A DNA stretch of 42,981 nucleotides from Lachnospiraceae bacterium (GTDB lineage: Bacteria > Bacillota > Clostridia > Lachnospirales > Lachnospiraceae): positions 1 through 42,981 of the forward strand of contig JAFUMV010000086.1 of assembly GCA_017482485.1 (NCBI GenBank). Reading direction: 5' to 3'. Made by a program: the position numbers and the translations under genes. This document shows, in pieces, positions 35,282 to 42,600 of this stretch. Numbering within the stretch: position 1 is the stretch's first letter; every line of letters starts with the position of its first letter. The notes below the pieces were generated by a model that did no database searches, was not told the DNA's origin, and was given only the letters and a program-made list of their open reading frames with translations.

Positions 35282-36352
35282 TTAATCAATCAGCTCTGTC
35301 CATTTTTCATTTGCGATGTCTTCCAGGCAGCTGGCCTCGGCCTTGGCCTGCTCGACCTGATATAATTCCCAGGCATCTTCCCAGCTTGCATAGGTTTCGT
35401 TGCCTCTGCGGTCCGGAAGGTCATAATTTTCTTCCAGATATTTTCCGAGAAAAGCAGTACATTTTGCTTCTCCCAGCGCGTTCACATGGCTGCCGTAATC
35501 ATAGGTGTCCATGGAGAAATCAATGCCGATTTCCTCCACGTGCTCATTGAGATCCAGCACATCATACCCTGCCTCTTCAATGATGGGAATGATGTAATTG
35601 TACTGTGCCTTTGCGGCTTCCTCCATCACATAGGGAGAAATAATGAACAGCACCTGCTTGTCCGTTTCCCCAAGATAGTCCAGCAGATCATATAATACGC
35701 CCACCTGTTCGTCCGTAGGTGCCTGGGCCTCTGTCACATAAGACATGTCCTTAAGTTCTGTGGGCCCTACTCCCGTCTTGATGGCCAGTCCTTTCAGCGG
35801 ATCCGCCTCTTCATAATCCCAGCAGACCAGCTGGCTGGGCAGAAACAGCGTTTTCCAGTTGGAATGATATTTGAAAATATCAAAATAATAGGTATATCGT
35901 TCTTCCTTGTTGCTCACCAGCGCATTGATCGCCTGAATCCGGTTTAAGGAATATTTCATGTTATCGGTGACACCTCTGGTGAACACCATATTCTCCTCCC
36001 ATTCTTCATCGGGCATGGTAAACATTCTCAGCTCAATGATAAACAGCGACGGATTCTGCGTTTTTAACGCTTCCCGAATCAGATAACGAATCGCCTTGGG
36101 ACGCTGACTGTTGGAAGAGAGCGGATAAGCCACAATTCCATGTTCTCCGTACAGCTTCGGTGCGCTGTAGGTGGGATAAACCGGACTGGAGCCTACCATA
36201 ATCACATCGATTGTATCTTTTTCTTCTGCATAAAATCCAACAAAACGGTCTTTCACATCCCCATTTGTGCGGATGACATAAGTAACCGTTCTCAGGATGA
36301 AAAGAAAGCCCAGCACAAACAGGGCCGCCTTCAAAGCCTGTTTCTTTGTCAT
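35282..36352 (-). CDS. SGNH-type membrane-anchored protein of an MBOAT O-acylation module
   Basis: A 356-residue protein with one N-terminal membrane helix (about 8-26) and an extracellular domain. VIMVGSSPVYPTYSAP places a GSS serine at 55-56 and DYGSHVNALGEAK gives D285 and H289, consistent with an SGNH-hydrolase-like catalytic triad. Position after ACP and MBOAT genes parallels DltD or AlgX/AlgJ, which finish transfer of acyl groups to extracellular polymers. I infer that it transfers or helps transfer an acyl group to the glycan. AGGAG lies before the ATG at 36352. The catalytic residues are assigned by eye; D285-x3-H289 is one residue longer than the usual DxxH. Confidence 0.7.
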   Translation of the reverse strand: MTKKQALKAALFVLGFLFILRTVTYVIRTNGDVKDRFVGFYAEEKDTIDVIMVGSSPVYPTYSAPKLYGEHGIVAYPLSSNSQRPKAIRYLIREALKTQNPSLFIIELRMFTMPDEEWEENMVFTRGVTDNMKYSLNRIQAINALVSNKEERYTYYFDIFKYHSNWKTLFLPSQLVCWDYEEADPLKGLAIKTGVGPTELKDMSYVTEAQAPTDEQVGVLYDLLDYLGETDKQVLFIISPYVMEEAAKAQYNYIIPIIEEAGYDVLDLNEHVEEIGIDFSMDTYDYGSHVNALGEAKCTAFLGKYLEENYDLPDRRGNETYASWEDAWELYQVEQAKAEASCLEDIANEKWTELID

Positions 36353-36354
36353 AA

Positions 36355-37899
36355 TTACTCCTGTCTGTCACAGACGTCATTTCCTAAGCGCCAGTTGCCT
36401 GACACCGGATTTTTAAACCTTAAAATTCTGATAAATGAACTCTGATGCGCTGTATCCCGGTCCGTACTGGCCCAGCAAATCACATAAAACAGCAGCGCAT
36501 ACAAAATAATCCAGCGCAGCGCAACAGGCATTTTTTCCAGACGCTCCCGCATCCAGCCCTTTTGCTGTTTCACCGTCACCCATTCAAAAATCACGATGGA
36601 CACAATCGCAATCACCACTTCAACCCAGTCCAGTCCCAGTTCAAAGACAGCTCCATTTACAAGCACCTGGGGATTGAAAGCGGAAAAACCTCTGCCGATC
36701 ATGCGCAGCGCATCCGGCACCGTAGCACTTCTGAAGAAAATCAATCCCAGCGTCACCAGAAGGAAAGTGCGCAGTCTCTGGAAAAAAATGAAACCCTTGC
36801 TGTCCACATTAATATGAAGCTTTGCACGCCATTTCACAAAGACAGGCTCCATCAGCTCTCCGCTGACGATATAAAACCAGTGCAGCAGACCGGAACCGAT
36901 GATGAAATTCCAGGTTCCGCCATGCCAGTAGCCAATGGTAAACCAGAGAATGAACATCGCGGAAAAGGTGGTGATCTGTTTGGCTTTCTTCTTTCCCACT
37001 TTTTCCTTTAACTTCTTAGGTAAAGTCATGAAAAACTTCGTTCGAAGCAGCGGATAAAACAGATACTCCCTCAGCCAGGTTCCCAAAGTCATATGCCATC
37101 TGCGCCAGTATTCGGAAATATTTCTTGCAAGAAAGGGCGCATCGAAATTCTCCGGCAAAATGATGCCGAAGCACTCGGAAATGCCCAGCACAATATCCAT
37201 ACAGCCGGCGAAGTCCGCATACAGCTGGAAGGTAAAGGCAATAGCGCCGATCCAGATCATAAAACCGTCATAATCGGTATAATTGTTAAAAATCTGATTG
37301 GCAATTACCGCCATACGCTCTGCGATGACAAGCTTTTTAAAAAAACCCCACAGCATGCGCTGCATTCCCCAGGTAACCCGGCGATAATCCAGGTCATGTC
37401 CTTCAAACATCTGGCCTTCCATCTCTTTGTATTTCACGATGGGGCCGGAAATCATGGTCGGAAAATAACAGCCAAACAGCAGCAGTTTGAAGTAGTTCGT
37501 CTGCACCCTGCCAATCTCGTAATAGACATCAAACAGATATCCCATAAGCGTCAGTGTGTAAAAAGAAATTCCCATGGGCACCAGCAAAGGCAGTCCCAAA
37601 AACTTCAAGGTACACAAAAGCCCAACGCAGAAAATGACAGCACAAATAAGAGCAGCCCTCTTTCTCTTCTGCTCTTTTGTTCTGTCAATCACTCTTGCTG
37701 CAATATAGACTGCTGCCACAGCGACCGCCGGATAACAGATCAGATACCAGCCTCCGCCATCTTTCACTTCTGCAGAGGTCATGAAATAGGCGATGCTTAG
37801 CAGCAGCAAAAATCCCCACTGCGCCTTTTTCGGTATCACATAATAAATCAAAAGTGCTGCCGCAAAAAAACACAGGAAGTAAAAGGAAGTAATGCTCAT
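36355..37899 (-). CDS. MBOAT family O-acyltransferase (AlgI/DltB-like), C-terminus frameshifted
   Basis: A 514-codon polytopic membrane O-acyltransferase. The family histidines are H269 in ISEYWRRWHMTLGTWLREY and H326 in GYWHGGTW; YADFAGCMDIVLGIS is also conserved. It moves acyl groups across the membrane for transfer to a surface polymer. Odd feature: after residue about 474 (LYALLFYVI) the frame reads an unusual 40-residue tail, whereas a neighbouring frame reads GQYGPGYSASEFIYQNFKV then stop at 36413, the typical MBOAT ending. A single-base loss at about 36475-36480 would explain this. Its start overlaps the ACP stop by four bases, and its present stop lies two bases from the next start. 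Confidence 0.9.
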   Translation of the reverse strand: MSITSFYFLCFFAAALLIYYVIPKKAQWGFLLLLSIAYFMTSAEVKDGGGWYLICYPAVAVAAVYIAARVIDRTKEQKRKRAALICAVIFCVGLLCTLKFLGLPLLVPMGISFYTLTLMGYLFDVYYEIGRVQTNYFKLLLFGCYFPTMISGPIVKYKEMEGQMFEGHDLDYRRVTWGMQRMLWGFFKKLVIAERMAVIANQIFNNYTDYDGFMIWIGAIAFTFQLYADFAGCMDIVLGISECFGIILPENFDAPFLARNISEYWRRWHMTLGTWLREYLFYPLLRTKFFMTLPKKLKEKVGKKKAKQITTFSAMFILWFTIGYWHGGTWNFIIGSGLLHWFYIVSGELMEPVFVKWRAKLHINVDSKGFIFFQRLRTFLLVTLGLIFFRSATVPDALRMIGRGFSAFNPQVLVNGAVFELGLDWVEVVIAIVSIVIFEWVTVKQQKGWMRERLEKMPVALRWIILYALLFYVICWASTDRDTAHQSSFIRILRFKNPVSGNWRLGNDVCDRQE

Positions 37900-38138
37900 C
37901 CTATTTTCTCCAGAATAATGTCAACCATTTCTCCCACATTCTTCATGGTCACAACCTGTCCCATGGAGAACTTGATGCCGAATTCGAATTCAACTGCTGC
38001 CATCAGGTTGATGTGCTCCAAAGAATCCCAGTCTTCGATATCATCTGAGGTTGTTGTATCTGTCACAGTGATGGATTCATCATCGAATACATCCTGAAAA
38101 ACTTCATTTAACTTTTCAAATACTTCTTCTCTTGTCAT
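37896..38138 (-). CDS. acyl carrier protein
   Basis: An 80-residue acidic protein of four-helix ACP type with the phosphopantetheine attachment motif DSLEH (serine 39). It would carry an acyl group as a thioester for the MBOAT enzyme encoded next, as DltC does for DltB. Overlap with the MBOAT gene is four bases (ATGA), and AGGAGG lies before its ATG. It heads the large operon and follows a structured leader. No adenylating enzyme resembling DltA is in the window, so the acyl donor may come from fatty-acid metabolism or another ligase. Confidence 0.88.
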   Translation of the reverse strand: MTREEVFEKLNEVFQDVFDDESITVTDTTTSDDIEDWDSLEHINLMAAVEFEFGIKFSMGQVVTMKNVGEMVDIILEKIG

Positions 38139-38158
38139 GGTAACCTCCTGTGGTTATT

Positions 38159-38227
38159 GGACTGCATGCGCAAAGCGGCTGCAGGCAGATGCAGCCCCTG
38201 TTGGCGGCCGCCTCGCGTATGCAGTCC
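38159..38227 (-). promoter_or_regulatory. structured 5' leader ahead of the ACP gene
   Basis: GGACTGCAT (38159-38167) pairs with ATGCAGTCC (38219-38227), extended by partly paired CGC/GCG and GCGGC/GCCGC segments. Inside, GGCTGCA (38177-38183) and TGCAGCC (38190-38196) form a perfect 7-bp hairpin with a 6-base loop. It lies between the putative promoter and the ribosome binding site. No T tract follows, so it is not a simple terminator. Confidence 0.5.
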
Positions 38228-38241
38228 GTCTGTATCAGATT

Positions 38242-38270
38242 AGTATAACATGAAACGCCCCATATTGCCA
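38242..38270 (-). promoter_or_regulatory. candidate extended -10 promoter of the large glycan operon
   Basis: On the minus strand TGTTATACT (with TATACT at 38247-38242) is an extended -10; TGGCAA (38270-38265) 17 bases upstream is a weak -35. It lies about 100 bases before the ACP start, and no other good site is nearby. Confidence 0.45.
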
Positions 38271-38338
38271 GATGCATTTGGAGATTTTACACCTTCTGAG
38301 GAGTTTACACCTTCTGGGCCTATTTGTCCTCCACTGCA

Positions 38339-38566
38339 GGGTATATCAGAAATTTTTCTCCGAAAATGCCCCGTTTTGAGCTATATTTCATGCCAAAATC
38401 AGCCTTTTGGGGTATATAGCCAGGAAATCTTCTCCGTTACCCCGCCTTCTGGCATTTTCCGGGGTATTTTTGATCTTTTCAGCTCCATATACCCTCCAGC
38501 AGCTAAATTGAGCTGAATTTCACTTCAATTTGGGGTATTTCAGCTCATTTTCCCTGTATATACCCC
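38339..38566. repeat. intergenic degenerate repeats carrying GGGGTATWT and its inverse
   Basis: GGGTAT-type elements start near 38339, 38409, 38461 and 38532, and inverse ATATACCC elements lie near 38488 and 38557, giving a period of roughly 50-70 bases. A 9-bp inverted repeat TGAGCTGAA/TTCAGCTCA (38508-38516/38539-38547) is embedded. No gene is supported here. Confidence 0.5.
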
Positions 38567-38570
38567 GCGC

Positions 38571-38657
38571 CGCTCAGGCAGACCAGCACCGCTCAGGCAG
38601 GCCAGCACCGGCCGGCGCCGCTCAGGCAGGCCGGCGCCGCTCAGACTGACACAGCAC
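38571..38657. repeat. GC-rich 19-bp direct repeats
   Basis: Units beginning CGCTCAGGCAG occur at 38571-38589, 38590-38608 and 38619-38637, with a degraded fourth at 38638. Interspersed GGCGCC palindromes could form hairpins. It lies 3' of the GT4 gene ending at 38735. The 596-bp gap 38139-38734 holds only this, the other repeats, and the leader and promoter of the ACP gene. Confidence 0.6.
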
Positions 38658-38734
38658 TGCACTGGGCTGCTCATCTGCGCTCCGGGCAGGACCGCCTCCG
38701 ACCTGGCCCATAGGAACCTGCCCATGACGTTGCA

Positions 38735-39844
38735 TCACATCCATTTTTTCCCAACAATACCGGCAAAATACGTTTCCCATTCCCGGTTGACTTTGTCCGG
38801 GCGGTAATCCTGCTGCAGCTTGGCAGCGCGGCGGCCCATCGCATCAGCCTTTGCCGGGTCGCTCAAAAGTTCTGCCAGACGTGCCGCCAGGGCATCGCTG
38901 TCATCCACCGGCACCAGAAATCCATTCTCTCCATCTTTAATGATATCTTTCGGACCGCCGCAGGGACAGTCTGTGGAAATGCAGGCAAGGCCCAGAGACA
39001 TGGCCTCCAGCAGTGTGTTTGGCATGCCTTCGGTAAAAGATGCAAGGACGAAAGCGTAGGCTTTTTCGATGCGGTCGGGCACGTCGGTGACAGCGCCGGG
39101 CATGAAAATACGATCCTGCAGGTTTTTGCCGCAGATTTCCTCCAGAAGTGTTTCCCGCAGTTCTCCGTTACCGTAAATCGTCAGGCGGCTGTCCGGAAAA
39201 CGATCCGCGATCTGTTCAAAGGCGCGGATGATCATGCGGTGATTTTTGTTTTGATCCACCCGGCCTACCGCCACGATTTCCTGGCGGCGCGGTCCCTCAT
39301 AGCGGGGACGCACAAAGATCGGATTTAAGGAATTTTTCAGGATGGTACACTTTTTCTGCAGACTCTTCTGAAAAAATTTCACCGCATCGGTGGTCTGCAT
39401 CACAATGCCGTCCGCAAAGTAAAACAGCGTCTTTGCCAAAAGCCGCATGGCTTTTGACGGATATTCCTCGGTGGGCTCTGCCACCACGGAAACCACCACT
39501 TTGGTAGGAAGAAAGAAATTGGCACACAGTGCCATGAAATTATTTTTCCCGATGGTGGAAAGCACCACATCCGCGCCGATTTCCTTAAAAATCCGGCGCA
39601 GCTTTGTGTAGCGGCGGACGAAATTGGCCATTCGCCCGCCCTCTTCTTCTTTTGTAATATCCGAAATAATCCGATCCACCCCCGGCGGCAGCTCGTATTC
39701 ATTCTCCAGCCGGTACTGGGTGACCATAGTCACCCGATAGCCCCGGGAAGCAAAATACTTTGCCAGGTTGACAAAAACCCGCTCCGCGCCGCCTTTATTG
39801 AGCGAACCGATATAAAAGGCAACGTGCCTTTTTTTCGTTTCCAT
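38735..39844 (-). CDS. GT4 family glycosyltransferase
   Basis: A 369-residue GT-B enzyme of family 4. The N-terminal FYIGSLNKGGAERVFVNLAKYF is classic, and the C-terminal domain has VAVGRVDQNKNHRMIIRAF and FTEGMPNTLLEAMSLGLACISTDCPCGGP with the EX7E donor motif. AGGAGTG lies before the ATG at 39844. It shares the TDCPCGGP signature with the partial GT4 at the right edge, so the two belong to one subfamily. It closes the right-hand gene group; the repeat-rich gap follows. Donor unknown. Confidence 0.92.
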   Translation of the reverse strand: METKKRHVAFYIGSLNKGGAERVFVNLAKYFASRGYRVTMVTQYRLENEYELPPGVDRIISDITKEEEGGRMANFVRRYTKLRRIFKEIGADVVLSTIGKNNFMALCANFFLPTKVVVSVVAEPTEEYPSKAMRLLAKTLFYFADGIVMQTTDAVKFFQKSLQKKCTILKNSLNPIFVRPRYEGPRRQEIVAVGRVDQNKNHRMIIRAFEQIADRFPDSRLTIYGNGELRETLLEEICGKNLQDRIFMPGAVTDVPDRIEKAYAFVLASFTEGMPNTLLEAMSLGLACISTDCPCGGPKDIIKDGENGFLVPVDDSDALAARLAELLSDPAKADAMGRRAAKLQQDYRPDKVNREWETYFAGIVGKKWM

Positions 39845-39910
39845 AAATCACTCCTGTTACATCGTATCAGTTCATACCTGCCATTCATAAGTCGGCGCAT
39901 GTCTGAACTG

Positions 39911-41104
39911 TCACATAAAGTACTGATACCACTGCTGGAACACAAAGAAGGACCAGGACAGTTTGGAATAGTTGGCGCCGGTAGCCGGGCCGCCGTCTCC
40001 CGTCACCAGGTAGGTGCGGATCATGTCAGACACGTAATCCGCATCGAAAATACCCTGTTTTTTCAGGAAATCTCTGTCACTGTAATCCAGCAGCTGTTCC
40101 TTTAAAGGCCCCCTCAGCCACTTATCCAGCGGTACGCCAAAGCCCACCTTGGGGCGGTCCAGCAGTTCTCTGGGAATATAGTCATAAGCGATATCTTTTA
40201 AAATATGCTTTTTGTCGCCCCTGCAATATTTAAATTCATGAGGGATTCGGAACGAATACTCCATCACATCCTTATCCAGAATGGGACATCTGGCTTCCAG
40301 TGCATATTTCATGGTCGCTCTGTCCACCTTGCACAAAATGTCGCCGGGCAGGTAAGCATCCATGTCCAGAAGCATTCTGCGAATCTGCCAGTTGTCCACG
40401 CCGTATTTGCTTTCGATCTGATAATGGCAGGGCAGATTGCCTTGCTTCTGTGCGACCATTTTATTGGCGCGCACGATGTAATTGCTGGCACCGAACTGGG
40501 TTTTTGTCTCTTTGTTACGGTTTTCTGCAATCACGCGAACCTTAAAGGGCAGCTTTTGTGCCACACCGAGCTGTTTCAAACCGGGCAGACTGCAGAGGCC
40601 GTGCACCATGCCGCCTGCAAGGTCAAGCATCTGGGCCTGGGCCACATTTTCATAGATGTTGTAGCCGCAGTAAAATTCATCTCCGCCGTCTCCGGAAAGC
40701 ACCACCGTAACATCCTTTCGCGCCAGCGCTGCCACCAGCATGGAGGGAATCTGAGAGCTGTCCGCGAAAGGCTCATCATAATAATGGGGAATGCTCTCCA
40801 CCAGCTTGAACATTTCATTTTCGTCAATATAAAGCTCCGTGTGCCGGGTTCCCAGATGATCCGCCACCTGCTTTGCAAACTTCGCTTCGTTATAGCGCTC
40901 CTCGTGAAAGCCGATGGAAAACGTCTTCACAGGCTCCTGGGAATGCTCCTGGGCCATGGCCGTGATCAGCGAAGAATCATAACCGCCGCTCAGGAATGTG
41001 CCCAGAGGCACATCGGCGATCATCCGCTCTGCCACCGCTTTTTTTAACCGCTCTTTTAATTCTGCCTTGGCCTGGCCATAATCCTTCACCGGGTCAGCAC
41101 TCAT
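39911..41104 (-). CDS. broken asnB, C-terminal synthetase part
   Basis: A 397-residue frame holding the synthetase domain of an AsnB-type amidotransferase: LSGGYDSS, FSIGFHEERYNEAKFAKQ, PFADSSQIP and LSGDGGDEFYCGY. It begins at an ATG that lies only nine codons beyond an in-frame UAA ending the glutaminase part; the nine codons WDIKDVYHK continue the family sequence without a shift. No Shine-Dalgarno sequence precedes this ATG, so independent translation would be weak. Either the gene is a recent pseudogene or the domain is made by reinitiation. A base-calling error is also possible. Confidence 0.8.
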   Translation of the reverse strand: MSADPVKDYGQAKAELKERLKKAVAERMIADVPLGTFLSGGYDSSLITAMAQEHSQEPVKTFSIGFHEERYNEAKFAKQVADHLGTRHTELYIDENEMFKLVESIPHYYDEPFADSSQIPSMLVAALARKDVTVVLSGDGGDEFYCGYNIYENVAQAQMLDLAGGMVHGLCSLPGLKQLGVAQKLPFKVRVIAENRNKETKTQFGASNYIVRANKMVAQKQGNLPCHYQIESKYGVDNWQIRRMLLDMDAYLPGDILCKVDRATMKYALEARCPILDKDVMEYSFRIPHEFKYCRGDKKHILKDIAYDYIPRELLDRPKVGFGVPLDKWLRGPLKEQLLDYSDRDFLKKQGIFDADYVSDMIRTYLVTGDGGPATGANYSKLSWSFFVFQQWYQYFM

Positions 41105-41131
41105 TTTATGATAAACATCTTTGATATCCCA

Positions 41132-41794
41132 TTATTTTTTCGTGGAAATCTGGCCGTTGTCCCAGGTCAGCACCGCGCCCGGCTCCAGTTTGTACACATG
41201 TTCAAAAATGGTTTCCGGCGCATTGATATACTGCTGATACAGATAACGGGAAATCACGTCCTGCCGGACATTTTTTGAAAAACCGGGGCAGGTCATAACA
41301 GCTTTTAGCTCGGAGGCAAACACCAGATGCCCTTCCTCTGCCCAATAATACAGGGGCTTTTTACCGATTCTGTCCCGCACCAGATAAATTTTGCCGTCCT
41401 TTCGGTCCGCCAGCGCGATGGCAAACATGCCGCGAAAACGGTCCACGCAGGAAATGCCCCATTTTAAATAAGCCGCAATGATCACTTCCGTATCGCAGGT
41501 GGATTTGAACGGATAGTCGGAAAGCTCTTTGCGCAGTTCTAAAAAGTTGTATATTTCCCCGTTAAAAACCACGCTGATTCTCTCATCGGAAGAATGCATG
41601 GGCTGATGGCCCAGCGGAGAAAGATCCTGAATGGAAAGACGCCGCTGCGCCAGTCCCAGGCTAAATCCGCCTGCCCAGGGATAAATTTCTTCGCCATGGT
41701 CATCGGGACCCCGGTGATACATGGTATCATTCATGCTTTTTAACTGTGCCGGGGATATTTCCTTTTTGGAAATAAAACCGCAAATTCCACACAT
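41132..41794 (-). CDS. broken asnB, N-terminal glutaminase part
   Basis: A 220-residue frame with the class II glutamine amidotransferase domain: catalytic C2 (MCGICGF), HRGPDDHG, FNGEIYN and VRDRIGKKPLYY. It stops at TAA (41134-41132) after DNGQISTKK, exactly where the linker to the synthetase domain begins in intact homologues. Joined to the following frame it would give about 627 residues, the normal AsnB length. A codon for Tyr (TAC or TAT) changed to TAA is the simplest explanation, since the family often has Tyr-Trp here. It starts 6 bases after the deacetylase-like gene. Confidence 0.8.
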   Translation of the reverse strand: MCGICGFISKKEISPAQLKSMNDTMYHRGPDDHGEEIYPWAGGFSLGLAQRRLSIQDLSPLGHQPMHSSDERISVVFNGEIYNFLELRKELSDYPFKSTCDTEVIIAAYLKWGISCVDRFRGMFAIALADRKDGKIYLVRDRIGKKPLYYWAEEGHLVFASELKAVMTCPGFSKNVRQDVISRYLYQQYINAPETIFEHVYKLEPGAVLTWDNGQISTKK

Positions 41795-41800
41795 AAGCTC

Positions 41801-42571
41801 TTACTCCTTTTCCGGAATCAGCTGAGCGCTCATAAACTCCTCTTTATAGGCGCCAAAATCCTTACATTCGCCGTCAATGCTTTCAATCATTTCCGCATAC
41901 TTTTCCTTGATCAGGGACGCATAATTATTGCGGTTATCATAGCCTTTTTCACACCAGGCAAAAGGATGGGTCAGAATCTGCACTTTGTCATGGGTTAAAA
42001 TGTTCTCACGGTCAGGATAGCCGTAACGCCAGATATGGTTGGCATCAGACATATATTTGACTTTTAACGGCGTCTCTTCGGTGATTTCCGGTGCAAAGGT
42101 GAAAAATTCATCCTGATAGGCATTGATCACGTTGGGCAGCTTGATATTTGCCGCCAGCACCGCTGCAGAAGGTCTGTGTACGGAAAACTGCGTGATTTCA
42201 AAATCAAACATGCTGGATAAAATCCGCATTTCCTTCACAATCTGACGGCGGATTTCCTTCATATCGGTCAAACCGTTTACCGCGAAATGCAGGCCGATCT
42301 GATGCCCTCTTTCATGCATATCATTGATCATCGCCTGACTGCGTCGGGACAGAATATTATAGGAATTGTTGGTCCACTGGAAAAACCAGGTGGAAGTAAA
42401 ATCCATCTCGTTTTCCACTTTGGAAAGCTCATAAGCTCTGTCCACGCTGTACTCTACATCATGGCGCATGATCACAAACCTGTCTTTATGAAGGGCGTCC
42501 TCATATCCGCAGGCATCGCCTCTCTCCTTCATGATTGCAATAATTTCTCTGTAGTCGTCAAATGAAAACAT
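41801..42571 (-). CDS. polysaccharide deacetylase-like (NodB-fold) protein
   Basis: A 256-residue protein with features of the NodB/polysaccharide deacetylase fold: MRHDVEYSVDRA with HDVE at 37-40, and GHQIGLHF (89-96) in place of the usual second motif with metal-binding histidine. No signal peptide is visible, so it is likely cytoplasmic, unlike secreted peptidoglycan deacetylases. In glycan clusters such proteins may deacetylate nucleotide or lipid-linked amino sugars; this is inferred. It sits between the partial GT4 and the broken asnB. Confidence 0.7.
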   Translation of the reverse strand: MFSFDDYREIIAIMKERGDACGYEDALHKDRFVIMRHDVEYSVDRAYELSKVENEMDFTSTWFFQWTNNSYNILSRRSQAMINDMHERGHQIGLHFAVNGLTDMKEIRRQIVKEMRILSSMFDFEITQFSVHRPSAAVLAANIKLPNVINAYQDEFFTFAPEITEETPLKVKYMSDANHIWRYGYPDRENILTHDKVQILTHPFAWCEKGYDNRNNYASLIKEKYAEMIESIDGECKDFGAYKEEFMSAQLIPEKE

Positions 42572-42600
42572 TTTCTCGTTCCGTCCTTCCCGATTCCGGC

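Noticed and set aside
38250-38516. 88-codon plus-strand open frame in the repeat-rich gap
   Set aside because: Its sequence follows the degenerate DNA repeats, it has no ribosome site and shows no family resemblance.
38571-38657. possible CRISPR array
   Set aside because: Units are 19 bp with no unique spacers of consistent length; no cas genes nearby.
38540-38725. 61-codon minus-strand open frame across the 19-bp repeats
   Set aside because: The apparent protein repeats simply mirror the GC-rich DNA repeat; no start signal.
41132-41134. programmed stop-codon readthrough or recoding at the asnB TAA
   Set aside because: UAA is not a known amino-acid recoding stop in such bacteria and no downstream structure is evident; a point mutation is simpler.
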